Notes under the pieces: model-generated
What the model was told of the DNA's origin: nothing
Databases searched by the model: none
Seen by the model: the letters and a program-made list of their open reading frames with translations, nothing else
Shown here: in pieces, positions 1 through 8,268 of the stretch
How the letters are laid out: the number at the start of each line of letters is the position of its first letter
Position numbering within the stretch: the first letter of the stretch is position 1
Origin: Sulfitobacter sabulilitoris
GTDB lineage: Bacteria; Pseudomonadota; Alphaproteobacteria; Rhodobacterales; Rhodobacteraceae
Assembly: GCF_005887615.1 (NCBI RefSeq)
Contig: NZ_VANS01000004.1
Coordinates: 248,001-312,000 of the forward strand
Length of the DNA: 64,000 bases
Reading direction: 5' to 3'
Position numbers and translations under genes: made by a program

Positions 1-280
1 CACCGCCGGCGGCCTTGTGTTCACCGGAACGCCCGAGGGCAAGTTCATCGCCTTTGATGACGAAACCGGCGAAGAACTGTGGTCGTTCCAGACCGGCTCC
101 GGCATCGTCGGCCAGCCGATCACCTGGGAACAGGACGGCGAGCAGTACGTGACGGTGATCTCCGGCTGGGGCGGCGCGGTTCCGCTCTGGGGCGGCGAAG
201 TGGCCAAGAAGGTGAGCTACCTCAACCAGGGTGGCATGCTCTGGACCTTCCGCCTGCCGCAGCAGCTTGCGTCCAACTGA
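1..280 (+). CDS. PQQ-dependent alcohol dehydrogenase (ExaA-like), C-terminal fragment
   Basis: The gene enters from the left edge (reading frame starts at base 2), so only the last 92 residues are visible. They show the end of an eight-bladed PQQ propeller: the repeat motif [20 protein letters not shown] and then [15 protein letters not shown]. The GGAVPLWGG stretch and the ending WTFRLP fit quinoprotein ethanol dehydrogenases such as ExaA better than methanol dehydrogenases of the MxaF/XoxF type. These enzymes oxidise primary alcohols to aldehydes in the periplasm, using PQQ and a metal. The full pqq operon and a two-component system lie just downstream, which fits co-regulation of enzyme and cofactor. 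Substrate and metal (calcium or lanthanide) cannot be judged because the active-site blades are outside the window. Confidence 0.9.
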   Translation, partial: TAGGLVFTGTPEGKFIAFDDETGEELWSFQTGSGIVGQPITWEQDGEQYVTVISGWGGAVPLWGGEVAKKVSYLNQGGMLWTFRLPQQLASN

Positions 281-303
281 TACGCCACGGATCATGACAT
301 CGG

Positions 304-339
304 AATGCGCTCTCCTCGCGGGGGGCGCATTTTTTTTTT
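304..339 (+). terminator. Rho-independent terminator
   Basis: The arms AATGCGC (304-310) and GCGCATT (325-331) can pair around a loop and are followed by an unbroken run of ten T. It sits 23 bases after the stop codon of the alcohol dehydrogenase, so that gene and the downstream regulator probably have separate transcripts. Confidence 0.9.
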
Positions 340-396
340 GGGCTATAGGACTTTTCGGCAAGAGACAGAAAGGCCCGCGCGGGGTAGTATCGAATT

Positions 397-1101
397 ATGA
401 TGCCGCATGAACCACTTCCTTCGGAAACGCTATCCGCCGCACGATCAGGAAACTGGGCGCTGATCGTCGATGACCATCCGCTCTTTTGCGACGCCCTCGA
501 ACTCACGCTGCGGTCGGTCGGCGATTTCGCCAGGGTCGAAACCGCTGATTGCCTCGAAAGCGCCTTTACCGTGCTCGAGGGCGCGCCGCCGCCCGAACTG
601 ATCCTGCTGGATCTCAATCTGCCGGACGTCAGCGGCCTTGACGGGTTGATCCGTCTCAAACGGCAAGCGGCGGGATCGCATGTGATGATCGTATCGTCGA
701 TGACCGATAACGCCATCATCAACAGGGCCATCGTCGCGGGGGCCTCCGGGTTCGTCCCCAAACACAGCCGCCGCTCGGTCTTCAAGGATGCGCTGTGCCA
801 GATCAAGGCCGGCGGCATCTTCAAGCCCACGGGGTTTGTCGAGGACGGCGACGACGATGACGAGGCCGACGATACGCTGACGCGCCTGTCGTCGCTGACC
901 AATCAGCAAGCGCGGATCCTGCAACTGATCTGCGAAGGCAAGCTGAACAAGCAGATCGCCTTCGACCTGTCGATCGCCGAGACCACGGTCAAGGCGCATG
1001 TGACGGCGATCATGCGCAAGCTGGGTGTCCAAAGCCGAACACAGGCGGTGCTGGTTGCGCATGACGCGAAGTTCTCGAGCGTATTGCCAAGCGAAGACTA
1101 A
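397..1101 (+). CDS. NarL/LuxR-type response regulator
   Basis: A 234-residue two-component response regulator. Residues 20-140 form a receiver domain with the acidic pair D25/D26, the phospho-acceptor D72 in LILLDLNLPD, and a conserved lysine in GFVPKH. An acidic linker (DGDDDDEADD) leads to a LuxR-type helix-turn-helix at about 165-225 (LTNQQARILQLICEGKLNKQ, then ETTVKAHVTAIMRKLG). It lies between the PQQ alcohol dehydrogenase and a FIST/histidine-kinase pair, and resembles ExaE/AgmR/ErbR regulators that control PQQ alcohol oxidation in pseudomonads. Control of the dehydrogenase and pqq genes is therefore likely, but is inference. The histidine kinase 1.2 kb downstream is the obvious phosphate-donor candidate. 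Confidence 0.92.
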   Translation: MMPHEPLPSETLSAARSGNWALIVDDHPLFCDALELTLRSVGDFARVETADCLESAFTVLEGAPPPELILLDLNLPDVSGLDGLIRLKRQAAGSHVMIVSSMTDNAIINRAIVAGASGFVPKHSRRSVFKDALCQIKAGGIFKPTGFVEDGDDDDEADDTLTRLSSLTNQQARILQLICEGKLNKQIAFDLSIAETTVKAHVTAIMRKLGVQSRTQAVLVAHDAKFSSVLPSED

Positions 1102-1135
1102 GTTACGTATCTTGTCTGCCAGGGGAGTTTGAACT

Positions 1136-2314
1136 TTGGCACAAGTACGCATGCCACTCGGAGCGGGTGCTGTCGGCACTCCGGTGTCGGCCTTGCGCCG
1201 GGGCCAGGTCGCCCATACCGCGGAAAACCCGATTGAAGACCTGAAAGCCCAGATCGCGACCGAGCCCCTCGCTCTGGTGGCGCTTTTCGTGTCGGCGGAG
1301 GCGGATTTCGACAAGACCATCGCAGAGGCGCAAGAGCAGTTTGCCGGCACGGATGTGGTGGCCTGCACCACCGCCGGTGAAATCGGGATGTCGGGCTACG
1401 AGAACGGCCTGATCGTGGGCATCGGGTTTCCCGCCGCGCATTTCGTCAGCACGTCGATTCTGATCGAGGATCTCAAGAACGAAAGCTCGCAGGTCCTGGT
1501 GGACCGGATCGCGCTCAGCCAGGTGGCGATGCGCGACGCGAACCCCCGGATGCAGCAGGGCTTTGCGTTTCTGGTCGTGGACGGCCTGTCGCTGCGCGAG
1601 GATACCCTGACGGCGGCCATCGCACCGGCGCTGCGGGATCTGCCGTTGTTCGGCGGCTCCGCCGGCGACGGCACGACGTTCGAACGCACGCTGGTGTCGC
1701 TCAATGGTCGCGTGCGCAACGACGCGGCCGTGCTGACCCTCGTGCTGACCGATTACCGCACACGCGTCTTCAGCATCGATCACCTGGTGCCGACCGACGC
1801 GCAGATGGTCGTGACCGAAGCCGACCCGGCGCGCCGGATCGTGAAGTCGATCAACGCGGAACCCGCCGCCCGCGAATATGCCCGGATCGTCGGCAAGGAC
1901 CCCGAGCAGCTTGACCAGTTCACTTTTGCCTCTCATCCGGTGGTCGTGCGGTTCGGCGGCACCCACCACGTGCGCGCGATCCAGCAGGTCAACGACAATG
2001 GCGAACTGGTCTTTTTCTCCGCCATCGACGAGGGGATGGTCCTGACCGTGGCGCGCCCCGACAACATGGCCGCCCATCTCGAACGCAAGCTTCAGGACCT
2101 GGGGCGCGGCGGCCGGCCGGCTGATATTCTGGGCTGCGATTGCATCCTGCGGCGCATCGAGGCCGAGCAGACCCAGTTGACGCACCGGATTTCACAGATT
2201 CTGCGTGACCACCGCGTGACCGGGTTTTCCACCTACGGCGAACAGATCGGCACGCTGCACGTCAATCATACCATGACCGGCGTGGCCATCTACGCGGACG
2301 AACCCGAGGATTAG
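1136..2314 (+). CDS. FIST-domain protein, NosP-like nitric-oxide sensor candidate
   Basis: A 392-residue protein with FIST N-terminal (about 45-240) and FIST C-terminal (about 250-380) sensory domains. Typical marks are ADFDKTIAEAQEQF, VACTTAGEIG, LFGGSAGDGTTFERTLV and, near the end, GFSTYGEQIGTLHVNHTMTG. The start is a TTG preceded by GGGGAG (1122-1127) at 8 bases; the first ATG in frame is at 1151. FIST proteins followed directly by a PAS hybrid kinase match the NosP/NahK pair of Pseudomonas aeruginosa, where NosP is a haem protein that binds nitric oxide and controls the kinase. The stop is only 5 bases from the kinase start, so the two are surely co-translated. Haem binding is inferred from family and context, not from a residue I can point to. 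Confidence 0.85.
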   Translation: MAQVRMPLGAGAVGTPVSALRRGQVAHTAENPIEDLKAQIATEPLALVALFVSAEADFDKTIAEAQEQFAGTDVVACTTAGEIGMSGYENGLIVGIGFPAAHFVSTSILIEDLKNESSQVLVDRIALSQVAMRDANPRMQQGFAFLVVDGLSLREDTLTAAIAPALRDLPLFGGSAGDGTTFERTLVSLNGRVRNDAAVLTLVLTDYRTRVFSIDHLVPTDAQMVVTEADPARRIVKSINAEPAAREYARIVGKDPEQLDQFTFASHPVVVRFGGTHHVRAIQQVNDNGELVFFSAIDEGMVLTVARPDNMAAHLERKLQDLGRGGRPADILGCDCILRRIEAEQTQLTHRISQILRDHRVTGFSTYGEQIGTLHVNHTMTGVAIYADEPED

Positions 2315-2319
2315 ACCCA

Positions 2320-4515
2320 GTGTCCCTGATCAACCCATCCGACACGATCGAACGGCAAAACGCGAAGCTGTTGCAGATCGCGCAGGCGCTGATGCGCAAG
2401 GTCGAACAGAAAAACGATCAATCCGGTATCTCCTATGCGCAGTTCGAACGCGCCGCCTTGCTGGAGGTTCAGGTCCGCGAGCGCACCATCGACCTGGAAC
2501 GCACTCTCGATCTGCTACAGGAATCCAATGCCCAGCTCGAAGCGGCGAACCGCGAAACCGCGACCGCTCAGGACAACCTGAGCGAGGCCATCGAGACGAT
2601 CAACGAAGGCTTTGCGCTGTTTGACAAGGACGACCGGCTGGTTCTGACCAACTCGCGGTTCTGCCGGTATCTGCGCGACGTGCCCGACAAGCTGCACGAA
2701 GGTATGCCGTTCGAGGATTACGTGACCGCGGTCTCGCAAAGCCGCTACCTGGCGCTGCCGCATGGCGTGACCCCGAAATCGTGGTCCGACATCCGATATG
2801 ACCGCCACCGCGAGGATTACGTCGTCTTCAACGTCAGCCTGTCGCAGGATCGCTGGCTGCAAGTCAGCGAGCACCGCACCGCGAACGGCGGCACCGTCAT
2901 CCTGCAAACCGATGTGACCGAAATCATCCGCCTGGAACGTCAGGAACGCGACCGGATGCGCGACCAGCAGGCACAGATCCTGCAGGCGACGCTCGATCAC
3001 CTCGACCAGGGGGTGTGCATCTTCAATCACGAAAGAAACCTCGTGGGCTGGAACAAGCGGATGGACCGGCTGCTGGAACTGCCGCCGCAGCATTCGGCCA
3101 AGGGCCTCAGCTTTCTGGCGCTTCTGGACGGACTGGAAAGCGAGCTTGATTTCTCGGTCGGGTTCGACGCCGAAATGCTCAGGCGGTGGGCCAACCAGGG
3201 CGCGGGCCGGTCGCCGATAAACTTCGAGGTGACCCGCTCGGGCAACCGCTTCCTGAGCGTGTTCGGTCAGGAAATGCCGGATCGCGGCTTCGTCATAAGC
3301 TTTACCGATGTCACCGCCGAACGCGAATCCGCCCGCGCGCTGGCAGACATGAACGAAAGGCTCGAACGCCGGGTGCAGTACCGCACCCAGGAGCTTGGCA
3401 TCGCGCTGTCCGAGGCACGGCGCGCCAATGCCAGCAAATCGCGGTTTGTCGCCGCCGCAAGCCACGACCTGCTGCAACCGCTGTCGGCGGCCAAGCTCTT
3501 TGTCTCGTCGCTGGCCGAACAGCTCGACGGCCCCGATCTGCGGCAGATCGTCGACAAGGCGGAATCCGCCCTGTCCAGTGTCGAGGACATCATCGAGGCG
3601 CTGTTGGACATCTCCAAGCTGGACGCCAACCACGCGGTCTTTGACGTCAAGCCGGTGCGCATGTCGGCGATCCTGCGCCCCCTGCGCGACGAACTGACGC
3701 CGGTCGCCCTGTCCAAGGGGCTGGATTTGCGGATCCGCGATTGCCCGCTGACGGTGCACAGCGATCCGGGATTTCTGCGGCGGATCGTCCAGAACCTCGT
3801 CACCAACGCGATCCGCTACACCGACAGCGGGGGCGTGCTGGTCGGTGTGCGCCGCATCGGTGACCGGGCGCGGGTCGAGGTCTGGGACACCGGCTGCGGG
3901 ATCGCCGCCGCGGATCAGGAAATCGTGTTCCAGGAATTCAAACGGCTCGGCAAAACGACGTCGCAGGCCGGGCTGGGTCTTGGGCTGGCGATCGTCGAGC
4001 GGGCCTGCAAAAGCCTGGACCACCCGCTGCGCCTGCGGTCGGAACCGGGCAAGGGAAGCTGTTTTTCCTTCGACGTGCCAATCCGGCAGGCCCACGAGGT
4101 CGCATCAAAGGCGGCAGGCCGCGCCGCGGCCGACGGGACCGCCATCAAGAAGGGGCTGGTGGTCCTGCTTGTGGAAAACGATCCCCAGCTTGCCAATGCG
4201 CTCATCATGATGATCGAAAGCTGGGAGGCCCACGTGATCCACGCCGCCAACGGCGAAGACGCGCTGCAACTGTTGTCGGACATTCAACTGACACCCGATG
4301 CACTGGTGCTGGACTACCAGTTGGGCCAGGGGCTTTCGGGGATCGAGCTGTTGCACCGTATCCGGGGCGATCTGGGGAATGTCCCCGTGCGCCTGATTTC
4401 GGCCGACCGCGGGGCGGACCTGCGTCAGGCCTGCAACGACGCGGGCATCACGCTGCTGACCAAACCGATAGACCGCGAAAAGCTGCACCGGTTCCTTGCC
4501 GATGTCGGGCGCTGA
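2320..4515 (+). CDS. Hybrid sensor histidine kinase (PAS-PAS-HisKA-HATPase-REC), NahK/ErcS'-like
   Basis: A cytoplasmic 731-residue hybrid kinase that starts at GTG. In order it has a coiled-coil N-terminus (about 5-90), two PAS domains (about 90-210 and 220-335), a HisKA domain with the phospho-acceptor H382 in AASHDLLQPLSAAKLF, an HATPase domain (N-box NLVTNAIRY, G-boxes DTGCGI and GLGLGLAI), and a C-terminal receiver with D665 in LVLDYQLGQG. The unusual H-box 'SHDLLQPL' and this domain order are those of NahK/ErcS'-type kinases linked to PQQ alcohol oxidation and nitric-oxide signalling. No transmembrane segment is seen, so the signal should arrive through the FIST partner encoded just upstream. 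Likely phospho-partners are its own receiver, an Hpt protein elsewhere, or the upstream NarL-type regulator. Confidence 0.92.
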   Translation: MSLINPSDTIERQNAKLLQIAQALMRKVEQKNDQSGISYAQFERAALLEVQVRERTIDLERTLDLLQESNAQLEAANRETATAQDNLSEAIETINEGFALFDKDDRLVLTNSRFCRYLRDVPDKLHEGMPFEDYVTAVSQSRYLALPHGVTPKSWSDIRYDRHREDYVVFNVSLSQDRWLQVSEHRTANGGTVILQTDVTEIIRLERQERDRMRDQQAQILQATLDHLDQGVCIFNHERNLVGWNKRMDRLLELPPQHSAKGLSFLALLDGLESELDFSVGFDAEMLRRWANQGAGRSPINFEVTRSGNRFLSVFGQEMPDRGFVISFTDVTAERESARALADMNERLERRVQYRTQELGIALSEARRANASKSRFVAAASHDLLQPLSAAKLFVSSLAEQLDGPDLRQIVDKAESALSSVEDIIEALLDISKLDANHAVFDVKPVRMSAILRPLRDELTPVALSKGLDLRIRDCPLTVHSDPGFLRRIVQNLVTNAIRYTDSGGVLVGVRRIGDRARVEVWDTGCGIAAADQEIVFQEFKRLGKTTSQAGLGLGLAIVERACKSLDHPLRLRSEPGKGSCFSFDVPIRQAHEVASKAAGRAAADGTAIKKGLVVLLVENDPQLANALIMMIESWEAHVIHAANGEDALQLLSDIQLTPDALVLDYQLGQGLSGIELLHRIRGDLGNVPVRLISADRGADLRQACNDAGITLLTKPIDREKLHRFLADVGR

Positions 4516-4531
4516 CGGGCCGGCCGGCCCG
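4516..4531. terminator. GC-rich perfect palindrome between convergent genes
   Basis: A 16-base perfect palindrome, CGGGCCGGCCGGCCCG, fills most of the 21-base gap between the stop of the hybrid kinase and the stop of pqqE. It could act as a bidirectional terminator, but no T-run follows on either strand. Confidence 0.45.
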
Positions 4532-4536
4532 CCCGA

Positions 4537-5619
4537 TCAAGGCCCCGCGCGATAGGTCAATTCGGCGTCGTCGTCATGCGAAAACCCATCGGCCAGGGCG
4601 CGCATCCGGTCGTGCAGGGGGGATTTGATGCACACCGGGTCGGTGGCGTTCGGGTCGTTCGCGATGGCCATCGCCTGGCAGCGGCATCCGCCGAAATCCA
4701 GCTTGCGGCGATCGCACGACCGGCACGGCTCCTGCATCCAGTCCTCGCCGCGATAGGCATTGAACGCCGCGCCCTTGTACCAGATATCGACCAGCGGCCT
4801 GTCGCGCACGTTGTCGAACGACAGCCCCGTGATCGTCTCGGCGGCATGACACGGCAGGACCGACCCATCCGGCGTGACATTGAGCCCGGTGGTGCCCCAT
4901 CCGCCCATGCACCTCTTGGGGTAATCGCTGTGATAATCGGCGGGCACATAGTCGATCACCAGCTTGCCTTTCAAATCCGCACGCGCCTGCGCCACGATCC
5001 GGCTGGCCTCCTCGGCCTGCTCGCGGGTGGGCATCATCGCCGCGCGGTTCTTGAGCGCCCAGCCGTGGAACTGCACGATCGCGACCTCGATCCGCCGCGC
5101 CTTCATCTCGACCGCCATTTCGATCGCGCGGGGCAGCTGATGCAGGTTCTGACGGTGTACGACCGCATTCAGCGTCAGCGGAAAGCCGACATCGACGATC
5201 CAGCCGGCGGCCTGCATCTTGCGCGCAAAGCCGCCCTTGTAGCCGCCGATCCGGTCCGCCATCGCGGCGTCGGTGCCCTGCAGCGACAATTGCACGTGAT
5301 CCAGCCCGGCCTCGTCAAGCTCCTTCAGCCGCCGTTCCGTCAACCCGATGGCCGATGTGATGAGGTTGGTATAAAGCCCCGCTTCGCGAGCCGCGCGCAC
5401 CAGGTCGGCCAGATCGCGCCGCGCCGCCGGCTCGCCGCCCGACAGATGCAATTGCAGCACGCCCAGATCGGCGGCCTGCCGGAACACGTCCGCCCACGTT
5501 TCGGTCGGCAACTCGCGGTCCTTCTGCGCCAGTTCGATCGGGTTTGAACAATAGGGGCACGACAACGGGCAGCGGTGCGTCAGTTCCGCCAGCATCGCGA
5601 TGGGCGCAGGCACGGTCAT
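4537..5619 (-). CDS. pqqE: PqqA peptide cyclase PqqE (radical SAM)
   Basis: A 360-residue radical SAM/SPASM enzyme that makes the Glu-Tyr carbon-carbon cross-link in the PqqA peptide, the first chemical step of PQQ synthesis. The radical SAM cluster ligands are C17, C21 and C24 in CPLSCPYC, followed by LHLSGGEP. The C-terminal SPASM region has the expected cysteines (CMGGWGTTG, LPCHA, CRSCDRRKLDFGGCRCQA) for auxiliary iron-sulfur clusters. The start overlaps the pqqD stop by 4 bases. It is the last gene of pqqABCDE, and its stop faces the hybrid kinase gene. Confidence 0.97.
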   Translation of the reverse strand: MTVPAPIAMLAELTHRCPLSCPYCSNPIELAQKDRELPTETWADVFRQAADLGVLQLHLSGGEPAARRDLADLVRAAREAGLYTNLITSAIGLTERRLKELDEAGLDHVQLSLQGTDAAMADRIGGYKGGFARKMQAAGWIVDVGFPLTLNAVVHRQNLHQLPRAIEMAVEMKARRIEVAIVQFHGWALKNRAAMMPTREQAEEASRIVAQARADLKGKLVIDYVPADYHSDYPKRCMGGWGTTGLNVTPDGSVLPCHAAETITGLSFDNVRDRPLVDIWYKGAAFNAYRGEDWMQEPCRSCDRRKLDFGGCRCQAMAIANDPNATDPVCIKSPLHDRMRALADGFSHDDDAELTYRAGP

Positions 5620-5909
5620 GTGCGCACCTCCAGAATACGGCGCTCCATCAGCCCGGCCAGAAAGTCACGCACATCCGCCGTGATCTGCGGGGCAGGGGCG
5701 TCGTATTTCGCCGCCAGCACCTCCGTGATCGCGTCCAGCGTCGCGGTGCCGTCGATCTCGCGCAGGATGGCCAGCCCGACGGGATCGAGGTTGATCGTCC
5801 GCTCCGGCGCCAGCAGGACCCACAGATCGCGCACCTTATCGAAATGCAGCCGCACACCCCGCGGGATCACGGGGACGTCGGAGGGTGCGATGCCAACCTG
5901 CGCCATCAC
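5616..5909 (-). CDS. pqqD: PQQ biosynthesis chaperone PqqD
   Basis: A 97-residue protein, the usual length for free-standing PqqD. PqqD is the RiPP recognition element that binds the PqqA precursor and presents it to the radical SAM enzyme PqqE. Visible family features are PRGVRLHFDKVRDLWVLLAP, a beta strand near LDPVGLAIL, and the helix IDGTATLDAITEVLAAKY. It overlaps both neighbours by 4 bases (pqqC upstream, pqqE downstream), so translation of the three is coupled. Confidence 0.96.
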   Translation of the reverse strand: MMAQVGIAPSDVPVIPRGVRLHFDKVRDLWVLLAPERTINLDPVGLAILREIDGTATLDAITEVLAAKYDAPAPQITADVRDFLAGLMERRILEVRT

Positions 5910-6661
5910 GATGCCCGTGACCGGGCGGCGATCAGGTGGGTGTCGGGCTGCCAGGCGCCGGGCGGAATGCGCGCGGGCGTGACATAGGCGGCATGCAGCG
6001 CGTCCAGCTGTGACCAGAGCACATCGGTCTTGAACACCAGCGCCGCCGCGGCGGCATCCTGCTTTTCGGCCGTATCCGCATGGTCCAGCACCCAGGCCAG
6101 CCCAAAGGCCACATCCTTGGGCGCCTCGTTCAGGCGGTTGCGGAAATAGGACAAGCTGCTGTCGTCGGCGAAATCGTAGTTCGCCAGCAGCCCTTCGATG
6201 CGGGCCGCATGGATCTTGGGCGCGAACAGCTCCGTCAGGGATGCGGCCACGGCCTCCAGCAGGGTCTTGTCGCGCACGAACCGCACATAGGCATCCACCG
6301 CAAAGCGCGTCGCGGGCAGCACTCCGCGCTTGCTCGCGACATAGTCGCGGTCAAGCCCGACCGCATCGGCAAGCCGAAGCCAGCGGGCGATGCCGCCTTC
6401 ATTCGCGTCGGTCCCGTCGTGGTCCTCGATCCGCGAGCGCCACGCGCGGCGCAGCGCTGGATCCTCGACCCGGCTCATAAAGGCGGCGTCCTTCATCGGG
6501 ATGCTGGCCTGGTAATAAAACCGGTTGATGACCCAGGCCCGCACCTGGTCGGGTGTGCACCCGCCGGAGTGCAGCAGATGATGAAACGGGTGCTTGTCGT
6601 GATACCGCTCGGCGCCGATCTGGCGCAGACGGGCCTCGAACTCCGCAGGCGTCGCGGTCAT
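5906..6661 (-). CDS. pqqC: Pyrroloquinoline-quinone synthase PqqC
   Basis: A 251-residue cofactor-free oxidase of the TENA/haem-oxygenase fold. It catalyses the last step of PQQ synthesis: ring closure and eight-electron oxidation of the tetrahydro-quinoline intermediate (AHQQ) to PQQ with molecular oxygen. The signature region KHPFHHLLHSGG and then WVINRFYYQASIPMKD is intact, as is LFAPKIHAARIEGLLANYDF further on. Its length matches the family. It overlaps pqqB and pqqD by 4 bases each. Confidence 0.97.
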   Translation of the reverse strand: MTATPAEFEARLRQIGAERYHDKHPFHHLLHSGGCTPDQVRAWVINRFYYQASIPMKDAAFMSRVEDPALRRAWRSRIEDHDGTDANEGGIARWLRLADAVGLDRDYVASKRGVLPATRFAVDAYVRFVRDKTLLEAVAASLTELFAPKIHAARIEGLLANYDFADDSSLSYFRNRLNEAPKDVAFGLAWVLDHADTAEKQDAAAAALVFKTDVLWSQLDALHAAYVTPARIPPGAWQPDTHLIAARSRAS

Positions 6662-7554
6662 GATTCGATCTCCATTCCGTCTTGCGCGATGATCCAGCCC
6701 GCGGCTTCCGCCTCCGCGCGCTGGCGCGATCCGGGGCGCAGCACGGGGTTGGTGTTGTTCATATGCACATAGACCTTGCGCGCAATATCCATTCCGTCGA
6801 AGGCCGCCATCGACCCATCCGCGCCGGACATCGACATATGCCCCATGCGCCGCCCGGTCTTCTGGCTCAGCCCCGCCAGTACCATCTCGTCATCCTGCCA
6901 CAACGTGCCGTCGAAAAACACCAGGTCCGCCCCGTCAAGCCGCGCGCGCAGATCGTCGCGGAAAGCTGCGCATCCGGGAATGTAGAACGCCCGCTTGCCG
7001 CCCGCCTCCAGTGCGACGCCGACGGTCTGTTCCCCCTCCAGATCCGTCTGCACCTCGTCCCCTTCCAGATACAGCGGCACCTTGCCCGGCACGGTGAACA
7101 GCGTCGCCGTCAGGCCCGGCGCGATCTCGACCGGCTGATTGAGGGCGATGGTCGCGCGCTGCACGAATTTGGGGTCCAGCGCGTTGAAGATCGGGTTGGC
7201 CGCAAGAATGCCGTGGATCTCGGCGGTGGCAAACACCGTGAAAGGCTGCTGTTCTCGCAGCGTCAGCAGGCCCGCCACATGATCTATGTCGCCATTGGTC
7301 AACAAAACTGACCGCACCGGCGAACGTCGCAGGTCGGTTGGGTGCAACGCGACCGCTTGCGCCATCTGCGTGCGAATGTCGGGGGAGGCGTTCAGGATCG
7401 CCCAATCCGAGCCGTTCGCGCTGAACGCGACCGACGATTGCGTCTGTGGCGGAATGGCTCCCGCCCGCGCAAGTTTGCAGTTTTCGCAACCGCAATTCCA
7501 CTGGGGCAGTCCGCCACCGGCAGCCGCCCCAAGGATATGCGCGCGGAAACTCAA
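6658..7554 (-). CDS. pqqB: PQQ biosynthesis protein PqqB
   Basis: A metallo-beta-lactamase-fold protein that hydroxylates the cross-linked PqqA-derived Glu-Tyr dipeptide. The N-terminus FRAHILGAAAGGGLPQWNCGC is diagnostic, followed by NCKLARAG and the metal-site region NGDIDHVAGLL. I chose the TTG at 7554 (298 residues) because it starts two residues before the conserved first strand. The only in-frame ATG upstream (7623) would add 23 non-conserved residues and place the start inside pqqA; a GTG at about 7575 is a further option. It overlaps pqqC by 4 bases. Confidence 0.93.
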   Translation of the reverse strand: MSFRAHILGAAAGGGLPQWNCGCENCKLARAGAIPPQTQSSVAFSANGSDWAILNASPDIRTQMAQAVALHPTDLRRSPVRSVLLTNGDIDHVAGLLTLREQQPFTVFATAEIHGILAANPIFNALDPKFVQRATIALNQPVEIAPGLTATLFTVPGKVPLYLEGDEVQTDLEGEQTVGVALEAGGKRAFYIPGCAAFRDDLRARLDGADLVFFDGTLWQDDEMVLAGLSQKTGRRMGHMSMSGADGSMAAFDGMDIARKVYVHMNNTNPVLRPGSRQRAEAEAAGWIIAQDGMEIES

Positions 7555-7579
7555 GTCAGATCCCGCACGCACACTGTCT

Positions 7580-7681
7580 TCAGAACAATACGCCGCCGGC
7601 GTCTTCTTCGCCTTCCGGCCCATACATGTTGATTTCCATGCCGCACTCGATTTCGCGGATCACTGGTTTCGTCCAAGCCAT
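7580..7681 (-). CDS. pqqA: PQQ precursor peptide PqqA
   Basis: A 33-residue ribosomal precursor peptide. The sequence begins MAWTKPVIREIECGMEINMY. The invariant E-x3-Y pair is E16 and Y20 (EINMY); these two side chains become the PQQ skeleton. The sequence ends in VLF. It is the first gene of pqqABCDE and is short enough to be missed by automatic gene finding. The 27-base gap to pqqB fits the family layout, in which pqqA is expressed at a higher level than the enzymes. Confidence 0.96.
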   Translation of the reverse strand: MAWTKPVIREIECGMEINMYGPEGEEDAGGVLF

Positions 7682-7925
7682 TAATTCGGTCCTCCCTGAC
7701 CAGGTGAATTCATAGGGCAGAGTATTCCGCCCGGCGGACCGGATGTCTATGAGACGAAGGTCTAACCCCCCGTCACCGGCATGGATCCGCCAGAACCTGA
7801 ATACGAAAATGCCGGAGCAAAAGCAATAAAAAGAGCCGTGATCACCGCCCCGGCACCCCGCTCGCGGCGTTACCCGTGGCCACCGAACCGGTTGGCGCCG
7901 TCACCGTTTGAGGATGTGGTCCGGC

Positions 7926-8000
<75 letters not shown>

Positions 8001-8085
8001 GTCCGTGCGCGGCTGATTAGACGCAATCGCATTATGGTGCAAGCCCAATCTGGACGCCTCTTTCGCCTTGCGTTAGACCGTCGGC

Positions 8086-8268
8086 ATGGCAGACAAATCC
8101 GCATCCACGCCGCCCGCGAAACCGGGCGCTTCTCGCGATGACCGGCTCAAGGCCGCGCTCAAGGCCAATCTGGCACGGCGCAAGGCCCAAAGCAGGAATC
8201 GCGCGCCGAAGGACGGGCAACCCACAGGCACCGCTCCCGATCAGGGGCAGGACAAGGAACACGACTGA
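8086..8268 (+). CDS. Small basic hypothetical protein upstream of murA
   Basis: A 60-residue, strongly charged protein with a central basic helix ([19 protein letters not shown]) and proline/glycine-rich, probably disordered ends. There is no signal peptide or membrane segment. Its stop overlaps the murA start (TGATG), so it is translationally coupled to murA. I know such short ORFs before murA in Rhodobacterales, but no function is established. The coupling and the absence of another start for murA support it being a real gene. Confidence 0.75.
   Translation: MADKSASTPPAKPGASRDDRLKAALKANLARRKAQSRNRAPKDGQPTGTAPDQGQDKEHD

Noticed and set aside
2515-4095. 526-codon open frame on the minus strand
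   Set aside because: It is antisense to the hybrid histidine kinase; no domain is seen.
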